This document shows, piece by piece, positions 35,549-44,678 of a DNA stretch of 64,000 nt (position 1 is its first letter; each line of letters starts with the position of its first letter). Where the stretch lies: contig NZ_CP089975.1 of NCBI RefSeq assembly GCF_029581575.1, positions 1,736,001 to 1,800,000 of the forward strand. The letters run 5' to 3'. The notes below the pieces were generated by a model. It saw only the letters and a program-made list of their open reading frames with translations. It searched no databases and had not been told where the DNA came from. The position numbers and the translations under genes were made by a program. The DNA comes from Moraxella nasibovis (GTDB taxonomy: Bacteria; Pseudomonadota; Gammaproteobacteria; Pseudomonadales; Moraxellaceae).

Positions 35549-37639
35549 TTAGTAAGTGAAGTTCACGCCAACACGATATTCACGACCTACGCCTGGCAAG
35601 CCAGAGATGGCTGAATGCGAATAATAGAACTCATCGCCCACATTATTCACGGCAAAATTCACATTGAGTTTATCATTGTTAAGTGGCTTCCAGTTAGCAT
35701 AGATGTCTGTAACATCATAACCATATTTGGTCATGTTTAGGTCATTGCCGCGATTGCCATTTACTTGTGTTTGCCATGCACTTTGACCTTTGACATCATC
35801 AACTTTGCGATGATTAACACCAACTTCTAGGTTTGGCTGAGCAAAACGATAAGCCAAACCTGCTGTCCAAGTACGACCAATGGTGCTACCAAATTCACGA
35901 TTGCTAAAAGCAATATTGCTACCATTAGCTGCTTTTTGGCTATAGTATTGTGGATCGCTCTCTGCCACACCTAGACGAGCTGTAAATCCATTCCACTTAT
36001 ATCGCGTATTGATTTCATAGCCTTTATTTTTGGCGTATCCCACATTAAAGATTTTATTCACCGGATCATTTTGATTATGGCGAGCACCAGAAGTTAATAG
36101 ATTATCAATCTTCTGCCAGAAATAAGTACCATCTACCGATAAGTTGCCATTATTGTAGTTAAAGCCTACTTCGGTGTTTTTCGCTTGCTCCGCCTTTGTA
36201 CCTTCTGCGATATCAGCTGAACGACCACCTGCCGACAAAAGTGCATCAACAAGGCGTGGACTACGAGTAGCATAGTTATGAGTAGCACTAAAACTTAGGC
36301 TCGGTGTCGCTTGATAAATCACACCAACACTCGGATTTAAAGCGCCATCAGAGGCTTTATTACCATACACCGAGGTGTAATCAAAATGATCATAACGCAA
36401 GCCACCAGTCAAGGTGAAATCACCAACATTACCAATCACCTCTCCATAAACACCGATGTCGTCTTTTTCGGTGGTTTGCAATTTGCCATTATTTTCACGG
36501 TTTGGCGAGGTTTCTTGATGGCGGTAGTTCACCCCGTATTTAAATACGGTGTCAGCATTAACCTGTTTGTCGAAACCTAAATTAGCACCAGTTGTTTTTA
36601 CAGAAGTTGTATTAGCAGCTGCCACTTGACCTGCATAGCCATTACCCACATCAGAGTTAGAAAAACGCTCATTTTTCATCAAATACACATTGGCTTGTGC
36701 GCGACCCAAAGCACCAACACCGCCAGTATATTCAAGATTGGTGTTCTCCATTGATAGTTCGCGGTAGAAACCCTCATTTCCAACAAAATAGTCAAATTCC
36801 TCACGAACATTTCGCACACCTTTGTTCGTAGTGTTAAAATGGCTAAGTACGAAACGATGATCACCCAAGTTATAGCCTGCCTTAATCAGATAGCTTTCTT
36901 TATCCATCGCCTGAAAAGCAACTTCATCACTTGGATGTTTTTCATTAACTGCGGTATAAGGACTGACATACTGACCTGATTTTGCATTACTATCCTTACG
37001 ACCCTCTTTACGACCTGGCTTGTAGTTATCTTGGCTTGCTTCATTGTAGCTAACCAAGAAATCAAAATTACCTGCTTTACCAAAACCAGTAACGCCATAG
37101 CTATGCTCATCATTCGAGCTGTAGCCTGCATTTACTTTTACACCCCAATCTTTGTCAGTATTTCTCAAAAGGTCGGCAGCTTCAACAGTCTTCGCTACAA
37201 TCGCACCGTTGGTCGCACCAATACCTGCTGATGCTGAACCTGCACCTTTTTGTACAGAAACAATCTTCACCAAAGATGGGTCTAGCATATGGCGACCTTG
37301 ATGGTATAGGATTTGGCTGTCCGAGTAGGCATTGTCCACTTTGACATCCACTGAGTTTTGACCCATACCACGAATGGTCAAGTACTGTGAAGTACCATTA
37401 CCACCACTAAAATCAATCGATGGCTCGCTGTTTAGCAGCCCACGCAGATCCGTTGCTGTGCTTTCGTCCTTTTCTTGTAGTGTTACGACATTGGTCTTAA
37501 CTTTGGTGCCTTGGCGGTCAATGGTAACATTTAAAGCATCCAAAGTTACCGAAGGCTCCTCTTGCGCCATTGCCACTTGCGTGCTCAGCGCACCCAGCAC
37601 GGCAACTGCCAATGGTAGGCGTTTTAAGGTGTGTTTCAT
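35549..37639 (-). CDS. fetA: TonB-dependent siderophore receptor, FetA/FrpB-type
   Basis: This is an outer-membrane beta-barrel receptor for iron-siderophore uptake. A signal peptide ends at AMAQ (about residue 25). The plug domain is strikingly like neisserial FetA/FrpB: STATDLRGLLNSEPSIDF, GNGTSQYLTIRGMGQNSVD, DNAYSDSQILYHQGRHMLDP and VQKGAGSASAGIGATNGAI. Barrel strands follow to the C-terminal GREYRVGVNFTY, with the terminal aromatic expected of outer-membrane proteins. The 696 residues are full length. GGAG precedes the start. The upstream region has a promoter, a very A/T-rich Fur-like stretch and a 12-bp inverted repeat in the leader. The ligand in Neisseria is catecholate siderophore; here it is inferred. 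Confidence 0.92.
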   Translation of the reverse strand: MKHTLKRLPLAVAVLGALSTQVAMAQEEPSVTLDALNVTIDRQGTKVKTNVVTLQEKDESTATDLRGLLNSEPSIDFSGGNGTSQYLTIRGMGQNSVDVKVDNAYSDSQILYHQGRHMLDPSLVKIVSVQKGAGSASAGIGATNGAIVAKTVEAADLLRNTDKDWGVKVNAGYSSNDEHSYGVTGFGKAGNFDFLVSYNEASQDNYKPGRKEGRKDSNAKSGQYVSPYTAVNEKHPSDEVAFQAMDKESYLIKAGYNLGDHRFVLSHFNTTNKGVRNVREEFDYFVGNEGFYRELSMENTNLEYTGGVGALGRAQANVYLMKNERFSNSDVGNGYAGQVAAANTTSVKTTGANLGFDKQVNADTVFKYGVNYRHQETSPNRENNGKLQTTEKDDIGVYGEVIGNVGDFTLTGGLRYDHFDYTSVYGNKASDGALNPSVGVIYQATPSLSFSATHNYATRSPRLVDALLSAGGRSADIAEGTKAEQAKNTEVGFNYNNGNLSVDGTYFWQKIDNLLTSGARHNQNDPVNKIFNVGYAKNKGYEINTRYKWNGFTARLGVAESDPQYYSQKAANGSNIAFSNREFGSTIGRTWTAGLAYRFAQPNLEVGVNHRKVDDVKGQSAWQTQVNGNRGNDLNMTKYGYDVTDIYANWKPLNNDKLNVNFAVNNVGDEFYYSHSAISGLPGVGREYRVGVNFTY

Positions 37640-37672
37640 ACATTACTCCATAATGTCTATGATTGGCAATAC

Positions 37673-37708
37673 GCTAAGATTTTGGAGAGTTTTTATCAAA
37701 ATCTTAGC
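37673..37708 (-). promoter_or_regulatory. Inverted repeat in the fetA leader
   Basis: The 12-bp arms GCTAAGATTTTG and CAAAATCTTAGC are separated by 12 bases and lie between the fetA promoter and its start codon. It can act as an operator or as an mRNA hairpin. Confidence 0.55.
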
Positions 37709-37730
37709 ACTTAGTAATAACTTGACAACA

Positions 37731-37759
37731 ATTATATCAAATCTAAATAAATTTGCAAA
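37731..37759 (-). promoter_or_regulatory. fetA promoter
   Basis: Reading the minus strand, TTTGCA and TATAAT are 17 bases apart. The next 30 bases upstream (37762-37792) are almost only A and T with repeated ATTATT units, a plausible Fur-binding stretch. Confidence 0.5.
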
Positions 37760-37828
37760 CAAAAATTATTATTATTTATATAATAAAATAATTCCCATAT
37801 GCGATAAAAAGTAACGCAATAATCGCAA

Positions 37829-37858
37829 AAAAAATAACCGCTTGTTTAAGCGGCTATT

Positions 37859-37860
<2 letters not shown>
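37829..37860. terminator. Bidirectional terminator at the ferredoxin stop
   Basis: AAAATA-a-CCGCTT pairs with AAGCGG-c-TATTTT around a GTTT loop. It overlaps the end of the ferredoxin gene and terminates it on the minus strand. Confidence 0.7.
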
Positions 37861-38471
<611 letters not shown>

Positions 38472-38492
38472 GGGTTTCTCAAAATAGGTTTT

Positions 38493-38921
38493 TCAAATGA
38501 AATGTTCAAAAGGATTGATTAATTTAACAGGCATACCATCAAAATCTTTTACATTGCGAGTGGCAACCGTTAAATCATGGGCGATGGCGGTGGCGGCGAT
38601 ATAAGCGTCATTGGTGCTTTTTGGGTTGGGGATATTTAGGCTGGCGTAAATTTGAGCAACCTTTTCATCAACTGGTAGAATTCTACCGTCAAATTTCTTA
38701 AATACCCAATGATTTAGCCAATCTTCCAATACATCAGCTTGCACAAAATCCTTATTATGGCGTTTTAACAAAACACCAAATTTTAATTCGCCAACCACAA
38801 TCGCACTCAAATAAACTTTTGAAAAGTCCAAAGTTTTGACCCAATGAGTTACATTGGGGTCGGCTTTATTTTGCTCTATTTTTCTGACTTCGGAAATCAC
38901 ATTGGTATCAAGTAAAATCAT
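38493..38921 (-). CDS. PIN-domain toxin (VapC-like)
   Basis: This is a 142-residue predicted ribonuclease of the PIN fold. Acidic residues of the active site are in MILLDTNVISE near the N-terminus, in VVGELKFG and in STNDAYIAATA. The C-terminal RNVKDFDGMPVKLINPF is typical of VapC/FitB proteins. AGGA is seven bases before the chosen Met; the longer frame would start inside the antitoxin gene. The antitoxin-like gene lies ten bases upstream, so the two form a toxin-antitoxin operon behind trhP. The target RNA is unknown. Confidence 0.85.
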   Translation of the reverse strand: MILLDTNVISEVRKIEQNKADPNVTHWVKTLDFSKVYLSAIVVGELKFGVLLKRHNKDFVQADVLEDWLNHWVFKKFDGRILPVDEKVAQIYASLNIPNPKSTNDAYIAATAIAHDLTVATRNVKDFDGMPVKLINPFEHFI

Positions 38922-38931
38922 TGCTTTTTCC

Positions 38932-39231
38932 TTAATCGTCAAATAAAGTTTCCAAATTATTTAGATCTGGTGGCAACTCTTTAAATTCAGGAATGTCAAA
39001 ATCCATATCACCAATTGCCTTATACTCCATGCACGCATCATATAAGGTTTTTGACTTGGTTGGTTCTTTTGGTAACAAAACAGACAGCAATTCTTTTAAT
39101 TGCACAAAAGTAGAATAATCCAATTGCACTTTTTCAATGTCGTTGTGCTGATTTTTGATAAAAATACTATTATCCTGCAAAGCGGTATACAGCCGCCCTG
39201 CATTGGCATTAATATTAGGATTGATATTCAT
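38932..39231 (-). CDS. Probable antitoxin of the PIN toxin
   Basis: This 99-residue protein lies directly upstream of the PIN toxin gene with a strong AAGGAG. The N-terminal half is polar. The C-terminal half, SKTLYDACMEYKAIGDMDFDIPEFKELPPDLNN, shown here as its parts LYDACMEYKAIG and DFDIPEFKE, is acidic and looks like a toxin-wrapping tail. I do not recognise a standard AbrB, RHH or Phd DNA-binding motif, so the call rests on position and size. A 17-bp palindrome lies just before its ribosome binding site. Confidence 0.6.
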   Translation of the reverse strand: MNINPNINANAGRLYTALQDNSIFIKNQHNDIEKVQLDYSTFVQLKELLSVLLPKEPTKSKTLYDACMEYKAIGDMDFDIPEFKELPPDLNNLETLFDD

Positions 39232-39242
39232 TTCAACTCCTT

Positions 39243-39259
39243 CTTGATTTAAAATCAAG
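39243..39259. promoter_or_regulatory. 17-bp palindrome between trhP and the toxin-antitoxin genes
   Basis: CTTGATTTAAAATCAAG is a perfect palindrome around one base. It overlaps the trhP stop codon and precedes the antitoxin ribosome binding site. An autoregulatory operator of the toxin-antitoxin pair or a hairpin at the trhP end are both possible. Confidence 0.45.
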
Positions 39260-40670
39260 TAAAAATCGGCTCATCAACTTTTTTCATCACAAGGGCGAAT
39301 TTTAATAACTCTTTATCCATTTCTTTAAAAGGATTGTTGATTTGGCACACCCAACCAGAACCCAATGCCGACTCGATTGGTTCGCCTTTTTTGTCCCACA
39401 TTTGCTCAAGTCGATAGACCAAATTGCCCTGCGGAGTCATGATTTCAACTTCATCGCCGACGCTTAGTTTGTTTTTGATTTGCAAAATCAATTTATCATC
39501 GACAATGTCCGATACTTCGGCGACAAATTGCTGATGGTCGGTTTTTGATGAGCCGTATTCATAGTTTTGATAATCTGAATGCACATGACGGCGTAAAAAG
39601 CCTTCGGTATAACCACGATTGGCAAGACCATCAAGCGCGGTAATAAGACTTGTGTCAAATGGCTTGCCTGCCACCGCATCATCAATGGCACGGCGATACA
39701 CTTGGGCAGTTCTGGCGACATAATAATGCGATTTGGTACGCCCTTCGATTTTTAAAGAATGCACGCCCATTTGTGTCAATTCTGGCACAAGCTCCACTGC
39801 GCGCAAATCTTTTGAGTTCATAATATAAGTGCCATGCTCATCTTCGTACATTGCCATCAGCTCGCCTGGACGACCTTGTTCTTCGATCAGCACCACTTCA
39901 TCAGATGGTTTTTCGACATAATCATCACCCATGATGACATCGCCGTTTAGGTTGATGGTGGCAATGTCGCTGTTTTTGCTGTCAGGAACGAAAACTTGCG
40001 GTGTGGCTGGCACAATATCGCCCGTCTCATTCTCGGTCGCCTTATAGGTATTATAAGACCAACGGCAAGCATTGGTGCAAGTGCCTTGGTTGGCATCTCG
40101 CTTATTGATGTAGCCAGACAACAGGCAACGCCCCGAATATGCCATACAGAGCGCCCCGTGGACAAACACTTCGATTTCCATCTCAGGCACTTCGGCGATG
40201 ATTTGTTCAATTTCTTTTAAGGACAATTCACGGCTGACAATGACACGAGACACACCCATCTGTTTCCAAAACTTCACCGTTGCCCAGTTCACCGCATTGG
40301 CTTGCACTGACAGATGAATCGGCTGTTCTGGAAAATGCTCACGCACCATCATAATCATGCCTGCGTCCGACATAATCAGTGCGTCAGGTTTCATCTCGAT
40401 GACAGGGCGAATGTCTTCGATAAAGGTTTTTAATTTGGCATTGTGGGCTTGGATATTGACCACCACATAAAATTGCTTACCCAAAGAATGTGCATAAGCA
40501 ATGCCTTTGGCAAGATTTTCTTCGTCAAAATCGTTGTTCCGCACTCGCAAAGAATAGCGAGCCTGCCCTGCATACACGGCATCCGCCCCATAAGCAAAGG
40601 CGTATTGCATATTTTTAAAAGTACCTGCTGGACATAAAAGTTCGGGTTTACGGATGGTTTGGTTTGTCAT
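39255..40670 (-). CDS. trhP: tRNA hydroxylation protein TrhP (YegQ, U32 family)
   Basis: TrhP uses prephenate to support 5-hydroxylation of U34 in tRNA, the first step to cmo5U or mo5U. It belongs to the U32 peptidase-like family. PELLCPAGTFKNMQYAFAYGADAVYAG is the N-terminal signature (PELLCPAG and GADAVYAG). Four Cys for the iron-sulfur cluster lie in CMAYSGRCLLS and GTCTNACRW. KIEGRTKSHYY is also conserved. The 471 residues are full length. The ribosome binding site is weak. Confidence 0.92.
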   Translation of the reverse strand: MTNQTIRKPELLCPAGTFKNMQYAFAYGADAVYAGQARYSLRVRNNDFDEENLAKGIAYAHSLGKQFYVVVNIQAHNAKLKTFIEDIRPVIEMKPDALIMSDAGMIMMVREHFPEQPIHLSVQANAVNWATVKFWKQMGVSRVIVSRELSLKEIEQIIAEVPEMEIEVFVHGALCMAYSGRCLLSGYINKRDANQGTCTNACRWSYNTYKATENETGDIVPATPQVFVPDSKNSDIATINLNGDVIMGDDYVEKPSDEVVLIEEQGRPGELMAMYEDEHGTYIMNSKDLRAVELVPELTQMGVHSLKIEGRTKSHYYVARTAQVYRRAIDDAVAGKPFDTSLITALDGLANRGYTEGFLRRHVHSDYQNYEYGSSKTDHQQFVAEVSDIVDDKLILQIKNKLSVGDEVEIMTPQGNLVYRLEQMWDKKGEPIESALGSGWVCQINNPFKEMDKELLKFALVMKKVDEPIFT

Positions 40671-40796
40671 AGGATTGGCTTTTTAAAATTGAAAAATTGC
40701 TCTTATTATAGCAATTTTGCAGATAAAAATCATAGTAAATTTGTAAGGTTTGTCATGTCGCCACTGCACTCATCACAGCCTAAATATCAGCCCTAA

Positions 40797-40830
40797 AATA
40801 AAAACAGCCACTCTGCGATGGCTGTTTTTT
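40797..40830. terminator. Terminator after oppA
   Basis: AAAACAGCCA pairs with TGGCTGTTTT around an 8-base loop, with T-rich tracts on both strands. It follows the stop of the minus-strand peptide-binding gene. Confidence 0.75.
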
Positions 40831-40848
40831 GGTGGACAAAGCTTGGCA

Positions 40849-42492
40849 TCACTCGGTGATTTCCCAATCTTTGACATACCAGTTTTTAAGCGGATCATTT
40901 GGACTGATGCCTTTTAAATGCGTCTTAATCAGGCTTGGACTGACCGCAGTAAATACAGGCATGATGGCTGCATCTTTTTGTAGCAATCTTTCAGCATCAA
41001 CATAAGCCTGACGACGACTCTCATCGGTCGCACCAGCAGACAGCGTCGAGTCCATCAGCCTGTCGTACTCAGCATTGCTATAAAAACTGGTGTTATTGCT
41101 ATTGCCAGTACGCATCAGATTCAAGAAAGTCGATGGCTCATTATAATCTGCGCACCATGCAGGGAAAGAGATTTGGAAATTGCCCTGATGGCGCGTATCA
41201 AGGAACATTTTCCATTCTTGATTGATGACTGAGATCTGCGCATTTGGCAGATACTGCTTATACAGTGACGACATTGCCGAAGTCAAGCGCTTACCACCCT
41301 CGCTGGTGCTGTACAAAATCTCAACCTTGGCAGGATTTTGCTGGCTGTATCCAGCCTGCGCCAACAGGTCATTCGCCATCTTGGCACGCTCTTCCATAGG
41401 AAGGCTTGCCCAGTCTGGCAACACCTTCGTCATGCCTTGGGTGTAATGCGGGGTAAGCTGATAACTTGACTCCTCACCACGACCAAGCACCTCTTTGGTG
41501 ATCAAATCTCGATCCAGCGCCATCGACAGCGCCGTACGCACACGCACATCATCTAGCGGCGCTTTTTTGGTGTTGTATTCAAGATAACTGGTGCATAGTG
41601 TCGGCGTCACCACCACTTCATCAGGCAGCTCCGCTTTCAAATCTTTAAACATCTCGGCAGGCACGCCAGAAAAATCCACCTCGCCAGCCTTATAACGAGA
41701 CATCGCTGCTTGTGCAGTTACTGGCAAAAACGCAACACTATCAATCTTGGTATTTGCATTGTCAAAATAGCTTTCGTTGCGTTTTAAGATGATATGCCCA
41801 TTGACTTTCCAGTCATCAAGCTTGTACGCACCATTGACGACGATATTGGCAGGGTCTGTCCACTTATTGCCATGTTGCTCAATGGCTTGTTTTGGCGTGG
41901 CAAAGGTCGCAGGCAAAAGCATTAAATCCGCCAAATAAGGCACAGGATCTGTGGTGGTAATTTCAAGGGTGTAATCATCCAATGCCTTGACGCCCAATGT
42001 GCTTGGCTGAGCCTTACCCTCACTGATTGCTTGAGCATTTACCACTTTTGCATCCACCAGATAAGTACCATAAGGCGAGGCGGTGCCAGGGTCGGTCAAT
42101 CGCTGTAACGCAAACACAAAGTCGTGCGCTGTCACAGGTGTGCCGTCAGACCACTTGACATCATTTCTCAGCTTAAAAACCCACACCTTATCATCAGCAC
42201 TCTCCCATTGTTTTGCCATCGCTGGGACGGTCTTGCCGTCTTTATCGGAGGCAGTCAAACCCAAAAACATCTGGCGATGAATGGAGAAAGAATACATATC
42301 GGAGGCTTTTTGCGGATCAAGCGACTCTGGCTCGGCGCCATTGACAATGACAACATCAGCGATTTTATTACTAGACTTGGTGCTTGATTTTGTGTCGCCT
42401 GTACCCGATGTGGCAGCTTTATCGCCACAGCCTGCCAAAAGAAGGCAACTCGCCATCAAACCTGCAAATAATGGTGTGGGTGTTAATTTCAT
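40849..42492 (-). CDS. Oligopeptide-binding lipoprotein, OppA-like
   Basis: This is a solute-binding protein of an ABC peptide importer, lipidated at Cys22 of the lipobox LLLAGC. A Ser/Thr-rich linker follows, then the SBP_bac_5 fold: EPESLDPQKASD, FKLRNDVKWSDGTPVTAHDF, NGAYKLDDWKVNG and LDDVRVRTALSMALDRD. The 547 residues are normal for OppA. AAGGAT precedes the start. No permease or ATPase gene of the system is present on either side, so it is an orphan, as oppA can be when several binding proteins share one transporter. Moraxella catarrhalis OppA is a known surface antigen; identity here is by family only. Confidence 0.88.
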   Translation of the reverse strand: MKLTPTPLFAGLMASCLLLAGCGDKAATSGTGDTKSSTKSSNKIADVVIVNGAEPESLDPQKASDMYSFSIHRQMFLGLTASDKDGKTVPAMAKQWESADDKVWVFKLRNDVKWSDGTPVTAHDFVFALQRLTDPGTASPYGTYLVDAKVVNAQAISEGKAQPSTLGVKALDDYTLEITTTDPVPYLADLMLLPATFATPKQAIEQHGNKWTDPANIVVNGAYKLDDWKVNGHIILKRNESYFDNANTKIDSVAFLPVTAQAAMSRYKAGEVDFSGVPAEMFKDLKAELPDEVVVTPTLCTSYLEYNTKKAPLDDVRVRTALSMALDRDLITKEVLGRGEESSYQLTPHYTQGMTKVLPDWASLPMEERAKMANDLLAQAGYSQQNPAKVEILYSTSEGGKRLTSAMSSLYKQYLPNAQISVINQEWKMFLDTRHQGNFQISFPAWCADYNEPSTFLNLMRTGNSNNTSFYSNAEYDRLMDSTLSAGATDESRRQAYVDAERLLQKDAAIMPVFTAVSPSLIKTHLKGISPNDPLKNWYVKDWEITE

Positions 42493-42729
42493 AAATCATC
42501 CTTATTTTTGAAAATATCACTGAATGAAAAACACTCTGTTACACAACAACAAAGCACAGGTAATGTAACGCAAAATCCCTACAAAGTCCATACCCATTCA
42601 TAAAAAAAATCTCAGTCCATCCAAATCTTATCAAGCCAATACTTGTACCGTATCATCAATGGCAAAACCATCAAATAAATCCAAAAATCATGCCAAGCTT
42701 ATCATTCAGCCCACCACTTACGGCAGTTT

Positions 42730-43653
42730 TTAATACCCCCGTTTTTGTAGCCAATCCACCATTTGCAAGAGCAGATTATGCTCGCCAAAAGTTGCCACCT
42801 GCTCCCTTGCCTGCCCAAACAGCTCGTCCGCATAGGCACGGGCTTTTTCTACGCCCAAGAGCTTGACATAAGTGGATTTGTCCAATTTTTCATCACTGCC
42901 TGCCATCTTGCCAAGCGTTGCCGTGTCCGCCACCACATCCAGCACATCATCTTGCACCTGATAGGCAAGCCCAATGAGCTTGGCATAACGACCCAAACGA
43001 GCCAGCGCCTCGCCATCAGCTTTGGCACACACCGCCCCCATCAGCACACACGCCTCAATCAACGCCCCTGTTTTGTCGGCGTGAATGCCCTCCAACTCAT
43101 CTTGCGTTAGGGATTTTTGTTCGCCATTTAAATCCGCCTGCTGACCCGCCACCATGCGTCTGGCATTGACGGCAAGCAGTTTGGTCAATTTGGCAAACAC
43201 CGCATCATCAATCGCCCCAAACCCAGAAAAATCCTCGCCCAGCACCTCAAAGGCAAGCGACTGCAAGACATCGCCCACCAACATCGCCGCCGCCTCGCCA
43301 TAGACCACATGACAAGTGGGCTTGCCACGGCGCAGCTCGTCATCGTCCATGCACGGCAAATCATCATGCACCAAAGAATAACAATGCACCATCTCAATGG
43401 CAAGCATGGCACGGCGAACATCGTCCAGACGCTCATCATCGCCACCCACCGCCAAAAAAGTCGCGAGCACCAGCAGTGGTCGCACTCGTTTGCCACCGCC
43501 TGCCACCGCATAACGAGTCGCCTCATCTAGTGGCTTTGGCAAATGCACTTGGTCAAACACCGCCTCAAAATCCGCCATCAACCGCTCCGCCACAAAAGCC
43601 TGCACGCCTGCCAGTGTTTTTTTGTCAAATACCAACGCTTTTTTGTCAAACAT
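42730..43653 (-). CDS. ispA: Farnesyl diphosphate synthase IspA
   Basis: IspA condenses isopentenyl and allylic diphosphates to C15 farnesyl diphosphate for quinones and cell-wall lipids. The first Asp-rich motif is HDDLPCMDDD and the second is YQVQDDVLDVVAD. GGGKRVRPLL and MIHCYSLVHDD-like VHCYSLVHDD are conserved. The 307 residues include an N-terminal stretch with a short internal repeat (FDKKALVFDKK). xseB and dxs, common neighbours, are not present. Confidence 0.92.
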   Translation of the reverse strand: MFDKKALVFDKKTLAGVQAFVAERLMADFEAVFDQVHLPKPLDEATRYAVAGGGKRVRPLLVLATFLAVGGDDERLDDVRRAMLAIEMVHCYSLVHDDLPCMDDDELRRGKPTCHVVYGEAAAMLVGDVLQSLAFEVLGEDFSGFGAIDDAVFAKLTKLLAVNARRMVAGQQADLNGEQKSLTQDELEGIHADKTGALIEACVLMGAVCAKADGEALARLGRYAKLIGLAYQVQDDVLDVVADTATLGKMAGSDEKLDKSTYVKLLGVEKARAYADELFGQAREQVATFGEHNLLLQMVDWLQKRGY

Positions 43654-43770
43654 CGCTCATTCCAATCAGTAAAATTGCCTTTATCATACCCCAAAACTGC
43701 CTTTTTTTGGGGAATTTTGGCAAAAAATCAAAAAACTTTCAAAAATTTTAAATTTTTTTGCAAAAAACAC

Positions 43771-43798
43771 TTGCAAAGTTCAAAAATTCGTATATAAT
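43771..43798 (+). promoter_or_regulatory. Promoter of tRNA-Phe
   Basis: TTGCAA and the consensus TATAAT are separated by 16 bases, ending about 31 bases before the mature tRNA. Confidence 0.7.
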
Positions 43799-43829
43799 AC
43801 GCACCACTTAGCCAGCAAAGCTAATCAAC

Positions 43830-43905
43830 GGCGCGGTAGCTCAGTCGGGAGAGCAACGGATTGAAAATCCGTGTGTCGGCAGTTCGATCCTGCCCCACGC
43901 CACCA
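43830..43905 (+). tRNA. tRNA-Phe (anticodon GAA)
   Basis: A 76-base cloverleaf with encoded CCA is present. The anticodon loop TTGAAAA gives GAA for Phe at positions 34-36. The anticodon stem ACGGA/TCCGT and T stem GGCAG/CTGCC pair fully, and the T loop is TTCGATC. The acceptor stem GGCGCGG/CCACGCC has one mismatch, C5 against A68. A promoter and a terminator frame it as a single-gene unit. Confidence 0.95.
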
Positions 43906-43910
43906 TATTT

Positions 43911-43948
43911 AAAAAAGCACTCAATGATTTGGGTGCTTTTTCTTTTTT
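43911..43948 (+). terminator. Terminator after tRNA-Phe
   Basis: AAAAAGCAC pairs with GTGCTTTTT around the intervening loop, and CTTTTTT follows. Confidence 0.8.
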
Positions 43949-43998
43949 AAGTTTTTTAAATATTTTAAGCATTTGCCATTTTTTCAAACCCTTTGCCC

Positions 43999-44030
43999 AA
44001 TAAAAACTCCGCCCAATGGACGGAGTTTTA
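43999..44030 (-). terminator. Terminator after the cytochrome b561 gene
   Basis: AAAACTCCG pairs with CGGAGTTTT; on the minus strand a T-rich tail follows, just past the stop codon. Confidence 0.75.
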
Positions 44031-44039
44031 AACCTATGC

Positions 44040-44549
44040 TTAACGCATTCTGGCAAGAATATTGTCCTTGACGACAAACTGATGATACAAGGCAGCGCCA
44101 ATGTGCAGCACGATGAGCAGCCACATCGCCGTCCAGACAAAGTCGGTGTGCCAAGCATTCATGAGTCTTGCCATGTCTGCATCTACCCCGACCAGCATCG
44201 GCATCTCAAACAGCCCAAACACGCTCACGCCACGACCGCCATACATCGACATCAGCATGCCTGTCAGCGGCATGGCAAGCATCGCCACATATAAAGCTAG
44301 GTGCGTCAAGTGCGCAATCGCCGTCTGCCAAGCTGGGGCTGACAAAGGGGCTGGCGCTTTGGTGGCGACACGAGTGATGATGCGCAAAATCGTCCAAATC
44401 AAAAAACTTGCGCCAATCGACTTATGCAGACCGATGTACTCGTCGCCCAAATTGATGGCGATGAATGCCGCCAAGATGAGCAGCGCACCCACCCAGTGAA
44501 AGATACGCACGGCAAGCGTGTATTTGTGGATTGGCTGTGCAGCACTCAT
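44040..44549 (-). CDS. Cytochrome b561
   Basis: This 169-residue inner-membrane b-type cytochrome has four helices and takes electrons from quinol or superoxide. Candidate haem-ligand His residues lie in RIFHWVGALL, GLHKSIGASF, HLALYVAML and LHIGAALYHQF, in the usual four-helix spacing. GGAG precedes the chosen Met; the longer frame would add 29 residues without support. A Fur-like site lies about 110 bases upstream, beyond a plausible promoter, so iron control is possible. Confidence 0.88.
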   Translation of the reverse strand: MSAAQPIHKYTLAVRIFHWVGALLILAAFIAINLGDEYIGLHKSIGASFLIWTILRIITRVATKAPAPLSAPAWQTAIAHLTHLALYVAMLAMPLTGMLMSMYGGRGVSVFGLFEMPMLVGVDADMARLMNAWHTDFVWTAMWLLIVLHIGAALYHQFVVKDNILARMR

Positions 44550-44598
44550 AAAAGTCTCCAAAGTCAGATTTTTGACGACGATGTCAGTAGATGATAAA

Positions 44599-44627
44599 AT
44601 AAAAACAAGTGTAGCGGATTGGCACAA
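44599..44627 (-). promoter_or_regulatory. Candidate cytochrome b561 promoter
   Basis: On the minus strand TTGTGC and TTTTAT are 17 bases apart, about 50 bases upstream of the start codon. Confidence 0.4.
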
Positions 44628-44659
44628 AAAATCCATAGGTTTTTGTTTGTGATTTTGTT

Positions 44660-44678
44660 AGTAATGATAATAATTACC
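44660..44678. promoter_or_regulatory. Fur-box-like site
   Basis: AGTAATGATAATAATTACC matches the 19-bp Fur consensus GATAATGATAATCATTATC at 15 positions, including an unbroken TAATGATAAT. It lies between two divergent genes and could serve either. Confidence 0.55.

Noticed and set aside
43613-43653. Short repeat in the ispA N-terminus (FDKKALVFDKK) as a slippage tract
   Set aside because: There are only two units, and a change would keep or lose an N-terminal stretch before the conserved fold; no sign of variability can be seen from one sequence.
43841-44158. Minus-strand reading frame of 105 codons over the tRNA-Phe gene
   Set aside because: It crosses the tRNA and two terminators, has no ribosome binding site and no recognisable protein pattern.
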